Shown here: positions 47,213-56,026 of the stretch, in pieces
How positions within the stretch are numbered: the first letter of the stretch is position 1
Layout: each line of letters begins with the position of its first letter
NCBI GenBank assembly: GCA_937911865.1
Contig: CALDSK010000052.1
Location: 1-64,000 of the forward strand
DNA: 64,000 nt
Direction of reading: 5' to 3'
Source of the DNA: an uncultured Synechococcus sp.
GTDB lineage: Bacteria; Cyanobacteriota; Cyanobacteriia; Phormidesmidales; Phormidesmidaceae
Notes under the pieces: generated by a model
Database searches by the model: none
What the model was told of the DNA's origin: nothing
The model's input: only the letters and a program-made list of their open reading frames with translations
Made by a program: the position numbers and the translations under genes

Positions 47213-48840
47213 TGAGAGATCCTAAGAACGCTAAAAGAGGCGCTCAATTTGATCCCTCTTCATCGGTGTCAACCATGTCTGTCGAGCTAAGAGATGCCTT
47301 TATCGAGCTGATTAGTAATCGCACTGGCCTAACCTTTAAAGCGTCGGATCAGGACAACATTGCCCAAAAAATTATGGCGAGAGTAAGCGCGCTAGATTGC
47401 CCTTTCCCTGAAGCTTACTACCGACTGCTGTCTGATTGTTCATCAGAAGAGAGCCGTCAAAGGCGCGAACAAGAGTGGCGGCATTTGAGTGAATTGCTGA
47501 CCAACGGAGAAAGCTTTTTCTTTCGCGATCGCGGTCAGTTTTCAGTGCTCGAACGGCACATTCTGCCAGCATTGATTCAGCGTAATGCCACAAAGAAAAC
47601 ATTGCGCATTTGCAGCGCTGGATGTGCCACTGGGGAAGAGGCATACTCCATTGCCATCTTGCTCAGCACGCTGATCGCGGATATCGATGCGTGGAATATT
47701 CTGGTTTACGGCGTCGATCTGAATCCTGCCTCGATTGCTCGGGCAAAGGAAGGCCTCTATCGACCGTGGTCGCTAAGAGGGTTGAGCTCTCTTCAGAAAA
47801 AAACTTACTTTCACTCAGCTAATCAGCACTATCAGATTGCACCACGGTTCAAAACGTGGGTGAGGTTTCAGCGACTGAATCTGGTAGAGGACGCATTAGA
47901 CATCCAAGCTGATGCTGATACTGCTTTCCCAGGTCAATCTAGCGGACAGTTTGATCTAATTGTTTGTCGCAATGTCTTTATCTACTTTACAAAAAATGCG
48001 ATCGCAACAGTCGTCAACAAGTTTCACCGTGCGTTACGTCCTGGCGGCTATTTTTTGGCGGGACATTCTGAACTGTATGAACAAAATTTAGAAGCGTTTC
48101 ACATCGAAGACCTGCCTGGATCGCTGGTCTTGCAGCGACCGGATATGGACGCGACTACATCGGCCAGGTTTGATGTTGCGATCGCTGAGGCGCAAAAGGC
48201 TTTGGCAGGTAGGGCCTCCGGTATAGAGACGGCTGCTGGTGGAGACAGCGTTGCTAGAGTAGACAATGCCTATGAAACAGATAGTACCTATAAAGCAGAT
48301 AGTGCCTATGAAACAGATAGTGCGATCGCGACAGCCTTTCAATATTTTCAGGCAGCTCAAATCGCTTTTCAAAACAGCGACTTCGACCAGGCGCTTCATC
48401 AGGCAGAGCAAGCCTTATCTATACGGCCTAACGATCTAAAAACGCTGATGCTCATGGCCAAAATCAATATGAGTATAGGGCAGCTCGACACTGCAAAACG
48501 CCACTGCCATAAGGCTTTGAAAATCGACAGCTGCTTTATGCCACCGCACTACATCCTGGCCAAGATTTTTGCTAACAAAGACAACCTACCTGCTGCTAAA
48601 CGTATCCTAAAAAAGATTATTTGCTTGGATCCTAGTGCTGTTGTTGCCTATTTAGAACTCAGTCAAATTTATAAGCAAGAAAACAACCTGAAAAAAAGTA
48701 CGCTTATGCGCCAGTCCGCTCTCAAAATATTTAGACGACATCTGTCGCCTTCTGCTATTTCAGACGCCGCTATTTCAGACGCCGCTTTTTCGGAATTGTC
48801 CGCTTCAGTACTGTCCCCTGAAGATTTTTTCGAAGATTAA
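47209..48840 (+). CDS. cheR: chemoreceptor methyltransferase CheR with C-terminal TPRs
   Basis: 543 residues. The N-terminal CheR helical domain (LRDAFIELISNRTGLTF, about 25-110) has LLTNGESFFFRD. The SAM-binding Rossmann domain has LRICSAGCATGEEAYSIAIL, ILVYGVDLNPASI and FDLIVCRNVFIYF. A linker (about 340-375) with two in-frame tandem repeats follows, then about three TPR units (for example IAFQNSDFDQALHQAEQALS and INMSIGQLDTAKRHCHKAL). The TPR extension is the WspC/FrzF-type form and normally binds the receptor or regulates the methyltransferase. A second possible start, MSVELRDAF, lies 22 codons in. The start codon overlaps the cheB stop. Confidence 0.94.
   Translation: MMRDPKNAKRGAQFDPSSSVSTMSVELRDAFIELISNRTGLTFKASDQDNIAQKIMARVSALDCPFPEAYYRLLSDCSSEESRQRREQEWRHLSELLTNGESFFFRDRGQFSVLERHILPALIQRNATKKTLRICSAGCATGEEAYSIAILLSTLIADIDAWNILVYGVDLNPASIARAKEGLYRPWSLRGLSSLQKKTYFHSANQHYQIAPRFKTWVRFQRLNLVEDALDIQADADTAFPGQSSGQFDLIVCRNVFIYFTKNAIATVVNKFHRALRPGGYFLAGHSELYEQNLEAFHIEDLPGSLVLQRPDMDATTSARFDVAIAEAQKALAGRASGIETAAGGDSVARVDNAYETDSTYKADSAYETDSAIATAFQYFQAAQIAFQNSDFDQALHQAEQALSIRPNDLKTLMLMAKINMSIGQLDTAKRHCHKALKIDSCFMPPHYILAKIFANKDNLPAAKRILKKIICLDPSAVVAYLELSQIYKQENNLKKSTLMRQSALKIFRRHLSPSAISDAAISDAAFSELSASVLSPEDFFED
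48271..48324 (+). repeat. 18-bp tandem repeat, 3 units, in cheR linker
   Basis: Units TATGAAACAGATAGTACC, TATAAAGCAGATAGTGCC and TATGAAACAGATAGTGCG lie in frame and encode Y-x-x-D-S repeats. A second 15-bp duplication (GCTATTTCAGACGCC) occurs at 48754-48783 near the C-terminus of the same gene. Confidence 0.85.
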
Positions 48841-48885
48841 CGCTTTTGTCACCTCTGTCACCGCACTCTAGCTCTTTAAAGGAAA

Positions 48886-50004
48886 ATGAAAGAACAACTT
48901 TATCTCACGTTCTCCCTTGGCCAGCACAGATATAGCATCGACAGTCGCTACCTTGAAGAGATGCTGCCGCTGCCTGAAATTACGATGCTGCCAACGGCCT
49001 CTAAAGACATCATTGGCATTCTCAATCTGAGAGGAACCGTCATTCCTGTTCTAGATCTCAATTTGAGTCTAGGTCGCACCCCCCTGCCTTACCGGACGAC
49101 AGACAGTATTATTGTGCTACACCAGGCTCAGCTCACCGTCGGTTTGATCGTCAGTAATATTGGTGCTTTAGAAACTCGGCAAACAATCGACGTCGATAAC
49201 TCCGATGCGCGGCTGCAAGCACAGCGGGAAGGTGTACAGCGCCAGCAGTTGATCGCCGGAAAAATTTTATCAGTAGAGGTGACCAGCGCTGAAAAAGACG
49301 ACAGTCTGTGCTGGGTCTTAAACGAGCCCAAGCAGTGGTTGCGCTATGTTGAAATTCAACAGCTTGTTTCTATTGCAGGTATTCTTGAAGATGATCCTAC
49401 GGCGCTGCCGGAAGAGCTGACACGGCTTGAAAGTACTACGTTTTGCCCAGAAGCCACTCCCGAAGAGCGAGCCATTTTTCAGCAGCGATCTTATAGTCTT
49501 AGGCAGCCCGTTGAAAGCAGCCAGCCGACCACCGTTTCTACCCTGGCTGTTATTGCTATCAACGGCCACTATTTCGGCGTCGATCTTTCTATTATCAAAG
49601 AGTTTACAGATATTCAGACAGTGGTGCCGATTCCTTGCTGTCCGTCATATATCGTTGGCAATATGAACTTGCGGGGCGATATTTTGACTCTCGTTGATTT
49701 GCAAAAGGCGCTGAGTGATTCCCCAAGTGTTATTTCACCCAGCACAGATTTGCTAGTTGATAAGCTAAAAGTTATGGTCATTGAGATCGACCAATATGTT
49801 ATTGGGATTTTAGTCGATACGGTGCTTGAAGCGATGTTTCCACTCGATCAACGAGAGGCGATCGCATCTTCTGGTTTTTCCTCACCTATCGACCAGCGCT
49901 ACTTACGAGGCACATTCCCCTACGACGATACCACCGTCGGCATTCTCGACTTACCCAAAGTCTTAAACGAAGGCAACTTAGTCATTAATGAGGTGGTTCG
50001 CTAA
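48886..50004 (+). CDS. cheW: tandem CheW scaffold protein
   Basis: 372 residues with two CheW/SH3-like modules. The first (about 4-150) has YLEEMLPLPEITMLP, GILNLRGTVIPVLDLN and LIVSNIGALE; the second (about 210-365) has FGVDLSIIKEFTDIQ, IVGNMNLRGDILTLVDL and GILVDTVLEAM. A helical linker separates them. CheW couples receptor tips to CheA; a double-domain form may bridge arrays or combine the roles of two CheWs (Wsp systems encode two, WspB and WspD). Last gene of the operon, 45 bp after cheR. Confidence 0.9.
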   Translation: MKEQLYLTFSLGQHRYSIDSRYLEEMLPLPEITMLPTASKDIIGILNLRGTVIPVLDLNLSLGRTPLPYRTTDSIIVLHQAQLTVGLIVSNIGALETRQTIDVDNSDARLQAQREGVQRQQLIAGKILSVEVTSAEKDDSLCWVLNEPKQWLRYVEIQQLVSIAGILEDDPTALPEELTRLESTTFCPEATPEERAIFQQRSYSLRQPVESSQPTTVSTLAVIAINGHYFGVDLSIIKEFTDIQTVVPIPCCPSYIVGNMNLRGDILTLVDLQKALSDSPSVISPSTDLLVDKLKVMVIEIDQYVIGILVDTVLEAMFPLDQREAIASSGFSSPIDQRYLRGTFPYDDTTVGILDLPKVLNEGNLVINEVVR

Positions 50005-50077
50005 ATCGATTCGATAATTGGGTTGAGTTAACTCTAAGGTGTTTGGGCAATCGTCCTTTTGCCGAGCAGGAGGTCTC

Positions 50078-50113
50078 CCTTTTGAAGAACCTTTTGAAGA
50101 ACCTTTTGAAGAA
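50078..50113. repeat. 12-bp tandem repeat, 3 identical units
   Basis: CCTTTTGAAGAA is repeated three times exactly in the gap between cheW and the lipoprotein gene. Confidence 0.9.
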
Positions 50114-50183
50114 CCTCCTTACAAACGAAAGCATTTGCTAACTTGCAAGCACTTAACGATGCCTAAAGCTGGTGCGGGGGAAC

Positions 50184-50417
50184 TTACTCTTCGCCGCCTT
50201 CACCGCCTTCGCCACCTTCACCGCCTTCGCCACCTTCGCCGCCTTCTTCCTCAAGGGGCTCTTCGATGGCTTCTTCAGTGGTGACATCCTCCCCCTCATC
50301 GGCTTCGCCACCTTCGGTCGCAGGTCCACCACAGGAGGTGGCGAGTGTGGCAACAAGTCCTAAGGACAAGAAAAGTTCAGTGACCTTGAGTTTTCTTTTT
50401 GGCTTTTGTGTAGTCAT
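50184..50417 (-). CDS. small putative lipoprotein with Gly-Gly-Glu repeats
   Basis: A 77-residue product starting at the ATG at 50417 (MTTQKPKRKLKVTELFLSLG); an upstream in-frame ATG would place 20 extra residues before the basic signal-peptide start. The signal peptide has a basic n-region, a hydrophobic core LFLSLGLVATLA and a lipobox-like ATSC with Cys at residue 30. The mature part is almost entirely acidic and ends in about six GGE triplets. The GGE tract arises from a GC-rich tandem nucleotide repeat and is likely length-variable. Function is unknown; it would be a membrane-tethered acidic tail outside the cytoplasm. Codon bias and the signal peptide support it as a real gene. Confidence 0.65.
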   Translation of the reverse strand: MTTQKPKRKLKVTELFLSLGLVATLATSCGGPATEGGEADEGEDVTTEEAIEEPLEEEGGEGGEGGEGGEGGEGGEE

Positions 50418-50518
50418 ATCAAAACAAAATAAATAGGTATCCCTGCTAATTTTATCGTTGATGATATGCAATATCAATAGCGGTTGACTTTTGAAGGTAT
50501 AGCTAGCTTGTAACGGCT

Positions 50519-51580
50519 TCAGGCTGCTGAGCTGTCAGACTTTATGTTTTTTGATTTAGACCCCTTCATTTCGTCAATATTCAGCAGGCTAACAATCGTA
50601 CTGGCAACTGGAATAGAGAGAAATATTCCTAACACGCCAGCGATGCGAGCACCGACGATGAGCGCAAAAAACATCACAACCGGATTAATATTCAGTGAGT
50701 CGCGCATGATCCGCGGAAGCAGTAAATTTTCTTCTACCTGCTGCAAAATAACGCAGATAATGGCCGACTGAACGGCTAACACAATGCTGTGAGACAGCAA
50801 AAACAAACACACTAGGCCAACTCCAATAGTGGCTCCGATCCCGGGAATAAGATCGAATAGGCCAGCAATCACCGCGAGCGTGAGTGCGTAGGGAACCTTA
50901 AACAGCAGAAAGACTAAGAACGTGGAAACGCCAAAGAAGATAGACAGCAGTAAGCGTCCCCAAAAGAAGCCTAATAGACTGTCTTGAACGGTTTCTGTAA
51001 TTTTTGTTCTTTCTGCTTCTGGTGCTTTGCTGATTATCCAGAACCACAGCCGTGCGCCGTCGAGCAGCATAAAGTAGGTGACGACCGCAATCAAAATAGA
51101 GTGTAAGAAATTGCTTAGCAGCGCCTGCAACAGTCCGATGCCTGCGCCGAGTAACCCGACTGCCTGGTCTCTTAGCTGAACCCCTAGCGACTGTAGATCA
51201 ATCTGTAAATTCCAGCGCTGTAATGACTCCTCTAACGCTTCGATGCGGGGGGTAAGCGAGGTTAGAAAGACGGTGAGGTTGTCAATCAGCGGTTGGCTTT
51301 GAGAAAGAACCGCTAGCCCAATGGTAACAACAACGCCGCCAATCAGCGTCATTGCCACCGTAAAGACGATAAAAACTGCAATATGATGAGGAAGCCAGCG
51401 GTTGAGCCAGCGAACAGGGTGATTTAGCAGAAAAGCTAGAATAGTCGATGAGGTGAAGATAACAACAACAATCTCAAAATATTCGAGCAGTTCTACAGCG
51501 GCCCATCCGCAGGCAAACAACAACAGATATCTCAGAAGAGACGATGTGCCAAGAGACTTCCAGAGCGGACGGTCAGGCAT
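50519..51580 (-). CDS. AI-2E family (PerM/UPF0118) membrane transporter
   Basis: About 353 residues; the ATG at 51580 has AGAGGA 10 nt upstream, while a GTG two codons earlier directly abuts the DUF2288 stop. About eight hydrophobic segments are present, paired at the N-terminus and clustered at the C-terminus, with the family landmarks FDLIPGIGATIG and the C-terminal VGARIAGVLGIFLSIPVASTI. The family includes proteins linked to autoinducer-2 export, Na+/H+ antiport and other roles; the substrate here is unknown. Probably co-transcribed with the DUF2288 gene. Confidence 0.9.
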   Translation of the reverse strand: MPDRPLWKSLGTSSLLRYLLLFACGWAAVELLEYFEIVVVIFTSSTILAFLLNHPVRWLNRWLPHHIAVFIVFTVAMTLIGGVVVTIGLAVLSQSQPLIDNLTVFLTSLTPRIEALEESLQRWNLQIDLQSLGVQLRDQAVGLLGAGIGLLQALLSNFLHSILIAVVTYFMLLDGARLWFWIISKAPEAERTKITETVQDSLLGFFWGRLLLSIFFGVSTFLVFLLFKVPYALTLAVIAGLFDLIPGIGATIGVGLVCLFLLSHSIVLAVQSAIICVILQQVEENLLLPRIMRDSLNINPVVMFFALIVGARIAGVLGIFLSIPVASTIVSLLNIDEMKGSKSKNIKSDSSAA

Positions 51581-51586
51581 CGGCAC

Positions 51587-51976
51587 CTATTCCTCTTTCT
51601 CTGTCGATGGCTCAGTCGACGGCTCAGTCGAGGATTCTATAGATGATTCTGCCAATGGCTCAATTGGTTTATCCTCTTCGGGCGCATACGGTTTGTCTTG
51701 AATTAGCACATAGGGCTGCACAATAATGGACGTGAACTGTTTGTTTTCACGGTTCCAAAGGGTGAGTTCTTCCGCGGTGGGCTTCATGATCAGCTGTTCA
51801 CTGATCCAGCGTTCTACGGCTTGGGTGTTGTTGGTTGCGATCGCAACGCCGACTTCAGCCAAATTCAAGTTTCCATTAACCACCACCACCGCGTCACGCT
51901 GCACGTGAGGCTTTAAATACTCCCACTGGATTGGCCCCATCATGTTCGTTAGCTCTGCGTACAAATCCTCTGACAT
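51587..51976 (-). CDS. DUF2288 protein
   Basis: 129 residues. The core (about 1-95) carries the DUF2288 pattern: MSEDLYAELTNMMGPIQWEY, VVVVNGNLNLAEVGVAIA and LWNRENKQFTSIIVQPYVLI. The C-terminal 30 residues are a Ser/Glu/Pro-rich tail made from 12-bp tandem repeats (51606-51629) encoding STEP units. The biochemical function of the family is unknown. It sits directly upstream of the AI-2E family gene, stop against start. Confidence 0.8.
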   Translation of the reverse strand: MSEDLYAELTNMMGPIQWEYLKPHVQRDAVVVVNGNLNLAEVGVAIATNNTQAVERWISEQLIMKPTAEELTLWNRENKQFTSIIVQPYVLIQDKPYAPEEDKPIEPLAESSIESSTEPSTEPSTEKEE

Positions 51977-52146
51977 GGATGTTTTTAAATCTTCTAGAAA
52001 TTAGCTCACAAGCATTTTACCGTGCGGCCAACATACGTGCGGCTAACACAGCGCCTACCTGATCGGGCTTTCCCGGTTTTGTTCTACGGATTATCAGTCT
52101 TGGTTGCCGTACCGGGTTTCTGTATTGGGCTGCTTTACTGGGCTGC

Positions 52147-52785
52147 TTACCGACCTAGCTCGTGCAACGCATGAATCTCGTCAGCGCATCTTTGCGTTAT
52201 GGCGGTAAGTTCCTCTTTCTGTTTCGTTGCTGGTGGCGGAATGAGCTCTCCGATGCGAACCGTTACGGGCGCGGGTTTGGGAAGCGCTGAACCCTTTGTA
52301 AGGATGCCTTCTGTTCCCCACAGACTCACCGGTAATAAAGGAACCTGCGCTTTCGATGCAATTAGCGCTGCGCCTAGCTTTGGCGCTGATATGCGCCCAT
52401 CCGGTGTGCGCACCCCCTGCAAAAAGATGCCGACTGCCCATCCCTGCTCTAGCTGTTTTATCGCGGCTCTGATCGCGCTGCGGTCGGCGGAGCCTCGTTT
52501 CACTGGATAAGCGCCATAGGCCCGAATCGCTGGTGCAAGTATCGGGACTTGAAACAGCGATTCCTTTGCCATGAAAGACACTGGTCGTCGCATGCAGTTG
52601 GAAAGCAGCGGCGGGTCAAAGTTGCTGGCGTGGTTGGCTACTACAATGACTGGCCCTTCCATGGGCACCTTCTTAGCGCCGTAGATGCGCCCACGCAGAT
52701 AGCCGTGAAGCACAGGGCTGACCACAGACCATTTGAACAGGTGGTAGAGGGCTAAACTAATAAACGGTTCGCGGTCTTGGGCCAT
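52147..52785 (-). CDS. plsC: 1-acyl-sn-glycerol-3-phosphate acyltransferase
   Basis: 212 residues. The acyltransferase block I is VANHASNFDPPLL (catalytic HX4D); block II is AYPVKRGSADRSAI; block III reads GIFLQGVRTPDGRI, where most PlsC proteins have FPEGTRS, so the usual FPEG is FLQG here. Block IV is KAQVPLLPVSLWG. The enzyme makes phosphatidic acid from lysophosphatidate. It is last in the plsX-fabH-fabD-plsC run, 38 bp after fabD, so the whole path from acyl-ACP to phosphatidate is encoded together except for PlsY. Confidence 0.9.
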   Translation of the reverse strand: MAQDREPFISLALYHLFKWSVVSPVLHGYLRGRIYGAKKVPMEGPVIVVANHASNFDPPLLSNCMRRPVSFMAKESLFQVPILAPAIRAYGAYPVKRGSADRSAIRAAIKQLEQGWAVGIFLQGVRTPDGRISAPKLGAALIASKAQVPLLPVSLWGTEGILTKGSALPKPAPVTVRIGELIPPPATKQKEELTAITQRCADEIHALHELGR

Positions 52786-52823
52786 TTCGAGGTTTTTCGA
52801 TTTTGTGCGGCAATTGGTGTGGT

Positions 52824-53699
52824 CTACTCGCTTTGCGCAGCTTCGGCGGTGGCAACGTTTTTGAGAGAGAGTCCTTTACACGTGCGCTTGATTAAACCGG
52901 TAAGTACCTTGCCTGGGCCTACTTCAACAACAACTTCTATACCTTGCTCGGGCAGCCCCAGAGAAATTTCTCGCCAGCGTACGGAGCCTGTCATCTGCTG
53001 AGTCAGGCGCGCTTTGAGTACCTTGGCGTCGGTTTCAGGTGTGGGGTCTATATTAGACATCACCGGAATGGCCGCGTCGTTGAAGGCCACTTCGTCTAGC
53101 ACAGATTCAAAAGCTTTGGCCGCATCGGACATTAAAGGAGAATGAAAGGCTCCGCTAACATTCAGCTTGACGGCTCTTTTGGTTTTCGTTCCAGCAATGA
53201 CCGCATCGACGGCTTCTGGCGTTCCAGAAATCACGACCTGCCCTGCACTGTTGTCATTGGCTAAAACAACGCCATCGGTTTCGGCAATTTTTGCATCTAG
53301 CTCATTGCGTTTGAACCCCATGAGCGCAGCCATTGCACCTTTTGAGGCTTCCGACATGAGTGCGGCGCGGCGTTTGACCAGCTTGAGTCCAGCGGCGAAA
53401 TCGAAGACGCCGGCTACGTAAAGTGCGGAGTACTCGCCCAGGCTGTGTCCGGCGACGATGTCTGGCTTTTGGCCGGTTTCAGTGAGTAGATCGGCCAGGG
53501 CGCATTCGATCACATACAGGCAGGGCTGCGTGTAGCGGGTGGCGTTAAGCAGCGCTTCGTCTTTACAGATGTCAATAACTGATTTCTCTAAGATGGCTTC
53601 GGCTTCAGCCAAGCGCTTAGCGGCAACATCAACCAGGTCTAAGCCCATCCCGACGGCCTGTGCACCTTGTCCTGGAAACACCCATGCAGTTTTTGTCAT
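52824..53699 (-). CDS. fabD: malonyl-CoA:ACP transacylase
   Basis: 291 residues. It shows WVFPGQGAQAVGMG at the N-terminus, the nucleophile motif AGHSLGEYSAL, the QPCLYV-ECAL region, and the catalytic His in VSGAFHSPLM. It loads malonyl groups onto ACP for type II fatty-acid synthesis. Third in the operon after plsX and fabH; the 180-bp gap before it holds a 15-bp tandem repeat. Confidence 0.97.
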   Translation of the reverse strand: MTKTAWVFPGQGAQAVGMGLDLVDVAAKRLAEAEAILEKSVIDICKDEALLNATRYTQPCLYVIECALADLLTETGQKPDIVAGHSLGEYSALYVAGVFDFAAGLKLVKRRAALMSEASKGAMAALMGFKRNELDAKIAETDGVVLANDNSAGQVVISGTPEAVDAVIAGTKTKRAVKLNVSGAFHSPLMSDAAKAFESVLDEVAFNDAAIPVMSNIDPTPETDAKVLKARLTQQMTGSVRWREISLGLPEQGIEVVVEVGPGKVLTGLIKRTCKGLSLKNVATAEAAQSE

Positions 53700-53768
53700 T
53701 GTTGTTTGATTAAACCTCTTGTTAAAGGATTTAAGAAGAATTTAAAGGATTAGCTCGATGAAGCTCGG

Positions 53769-53831
53769 ACCCTTGAGAGCCGTGTCCCTGAGAGCTGTGC
53801 CCTTGAGACTTGTGCACTTGAGACTTGTGCC
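53769..53831. repeat. approximately 15-bp tandem repeat, 4 units
   Basis: Four imperfect units of the type CCCTTGAGAGCTGTG lie between fabH and fabD within the operon. Confidence 0.8.
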
Positions 53832-53882
53832 CCGCAGCCGAAAGCCCGAAAGCCGTTTGCTTGCAAACGCTCTTTTGTAGCG

Positions 53883-54896
53883 CTATTGGCCCCACTTAAG
53901 AATGGCTGCGCCCCAAGAGAGTCCAGCGCCAAATCCGGATAGGGCAAGGGTGTCACCAGCCTTGATTTTGCCTGTGCGGACCCATTCGTCGAGTGCGATG
54001 GGAATGGAGGCTGCATCGGTATTGCCGTGGTTGGCCATATTGCTGACTACTCGCTCGGCTGGGATGCCTAATCGCTGAGCCGCAGCGTCTAGAATCCGCT
54101 GGTTAGCCTGATGCAAAATTAGCCAGTCAACGTCGTCTGTAGAAATGCCAGCATGAAAGAGAGACTTTTCTAAGACTTCGGGGACACGCTTGACCGCGAA
54201 GCGATAGACTTCTCGACCATTCATATCAACGGGGGTGAACTGGCCGTTTTGAATAGTGATGTCGTCCACTAGGGGCGCTGATTCATGCTTGTAGGCTGCA
54301 TTGAGGCAGTCGTTTTTGCTGCCGTCGCTGTGCATTTCAAAGCTCAGCAGGCGATCGCCCGTTTCGCAACGCTGCATGACGATTGCGCCCGCACCATCAC
54401 CAAACAGAACGCAGGTTCTGCGATCGCTCCAATCGGTCAACCGCGACAACAAATCCGCACCGACAACAACAATATTCTGATATGCGCCAGTTCTAATAAA
54501 CTGTGCGGCCGTAACCAAGGAAAAAACAAACCCAGAACAAGCCGCCGTGATATCGAACGCTACGGCTCTAGCCGCCCCGATTTCGTGCTGAATCTGGCAG
54601 GCTGAGCCAAATAGATCGTCGGGCGTGGAGGTGGCAAGGATAATCAGATCAATATCGGCTGGTTCTAATCCGGCGCTGGCGATTGCTTGTCTTGCCGCTT
54701 CGCCGCCTAACGAACGAATCGAATCGGTCACGTTCGCGATATGCCGCTGACGAATGCCTGTACGCGTTGTGATCCACTCATCTGAGGTATCAACGACCCG
54801 GGTCATTTGCTCATTGGTGAGCACCGTTTCTAGCTTGGCTGAACCGCTGCCAGTGAAAGCAACTCCATACGTTTGCTGGTTCATGACATTACTCAC
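53883..54896 (-). CDS. fabH: beta-ketoacyl-ACP synthase III
   Basis: 337 residues. The Cys-His-Asn triad is visible: ITAACSGFVFSL, WLILHQANQRI and SNMANHGNTDAAS. The N-terminal DEWITTRTGIRQRHI and the C-terminal LSGFGAGLSWGAAIL are typical. It starts fatty-acid synthesis by condensing acetyl-CoA with malonyl-ACP. Its start overlaps the plsX stop by 8 bp, so the two are translationally coupled. Confidence 0.97.
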   Translation of the reverse strand: MSNVMNQQTYGVAFTGSGSAKLETVLTNEQMTRVVDTSDEWITTRTGIRQRHIANVTDSIRSLGGEAARQAIASAGLEPADIDLIILATSTPDDLFGSACQIQHEIGAARAVAFDITAACSGFVFSLVTAAQFIRTGAYQNIVVVGADLLSRLTDWSDRRTCVLFGDGAGAIVMQRCETGDRLLSFEMHSDGSKNDCLNAAYKHESAPLVDDITIQNGQFTPVDMNGREVYRFAVKRVPEVLEKSLFHAGISTDDVDWLILHQANQRILDAAAQRLGIPAERVVSNMANHGNTDAASIPIALDEWVRTGKIKAGDTLALSGFGAGLSWGAAILKWGQ

Positions 54897-55938
54897 CTTC
54901 GGCGATAGCGTTGGCTTTAGCAGTCGCCGCGACCTTTTGATACTTATCCTTGATGCGATCGATCACGCGGTTATCAACGGCATCCTTGGCCTGTCGAATA
55001 GCGTTAAAAATAGACGGTGCCTGAGAGCTTCCGTGGCTAATCACCGCCACGCCCGCCACGCCTAACAGCAGCCCGCCGCCGCGTTCTGCATGGTCTACGC
55101 GCTGCTTCACCCGCTTCAAGTTACCTTTCATCAGCGTGCAGCCCACTTTGCCTGAGAGCCCTTGCGGCAGCTCCTCTCGCAAAATTTGCAGCACTGAACT
55201 CCCCACAGCTTCTGCAAACTTGAGCAAAATATTGCCCACAAATCCATCGCAGACAATCACATCAAAGTCGCCTGTAAGCACGTCACGACCTTCCGCGTTG
55301 CCCACAAAGTTAATCGCACTTTGTTCGCTCAGCGCTTTGTGCACCGTAACAGCAGTTTCATTGCCTTTACTTTTCTCTTCGCCAATATTCAATAGCCCGA
55401 CGGCTGGGTTTTCGTTACCTAACACGTAGCGAGAATAGACGCTGCCCATAAAAGCAAACTGCTCTAAATACTTGGGCTTGCAGTCAACGTTTGCGCCCAC
55501 GTCCAAAATAAGCACCGGCTTATTGGCCATTACCGTGGGGAACATGGCACCAATTGCCGGCCTATCAATACCTTTAATGCGACCTAACCTCAGCAGCGCT
55601 GCGGCCATCGCCGCGCCGGAGTGCCCCGCTGAAACAACACCGTCAGCCCGGCCTTTTTTCACTAGGTCCATAGACACATTAATTGAAGCCTTTGGCTTGC
55701 GCCTAAGCGCGCTCAAAGGCTCCTCGTGCATTTCTATCGTTCCTTCCGCAGGCACAATTTCGATGCCTTTGAGGAGTTCTGGCTGAGCGACTGAGGCCTC
55801 AATTTGTGCCTGGTCACCGACTAGTAAAATGTCGACCCCTAGCTCTTCCTTCGCTCTGATAGCGCCAGCAACCACCTCGTCCGGAGCAAAATCGCCACCC
55901 GTTGCGTCCACTGCAATGCGTACCTGCGTCGAATCCAT
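54889..55938 (-). CDS. plsX: phosphate acyltransferase PlsX
   Basis: About 349 residues from the Met of MDSTQVRIAVDATGGDFAPD; an upstream ATG nine codons earlier is less likely. Family landmarks are AVDATGGDFAP, SAGHSGAAMAAALLRLGRIK, ILDVGANVDCKP, GLLNIGEEKSKGN and VICDGFVGNILLKFAEA. It converts acyl-ACP to acyl-phosphate for PlsY. First gene of the plsX-fabH-fabD-plsC run. The C-terminal 15 residues are Ala/Lys-rich. Confidence 0.96.
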   Translation of the reverse strand: MDSTQVRIAVDATGGDFAPDEVVAGAIRAKEELGVDILLVGDQAQIEASVAQPELLKGIEIVPAEGTIEMHEEPLSALRRKPKASINVSMDLVKKGRADGVVSAGHSGAAMAAALLRLGRIKGIDRPAIGAMFPTVMANKPVLILDVGANVDCKPKYLEQFAFMGSVYSRYVLGNENPAVGLLNIGEEKSKGNETAVTVHKALSEQSAINFVGNAEGRDVLTGDFDVIVCDGFVGNILLKFAEAVGSSVLQILREELPQGLSGKVGCTLMKGNLKRVKQRVDHAERGGGLLLGVAGVAVISHGSSQAPSIFNAIRQAKDAVDNRVIDRIKDKYQKVAATAKANAIAEGE

Positions 55939-56026
55939 TAAAGTTCTACCCTTTGGCTTGACCACAATCGGCCAATAGAAACTTTAAGAATTCTATCAGA
56001 TTAGTACCTCTGGCACTTTTTAGGTT

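Noticed and set aside
50039..50284. 81-codon plus-strand frame with FEEP repeats
   Set aside because: It is a translation of the 12-bp tandem repeat running into the antisense of the lipoprotein gene; the minus-strand lipoprotein has a signal peptide and is the better reading.
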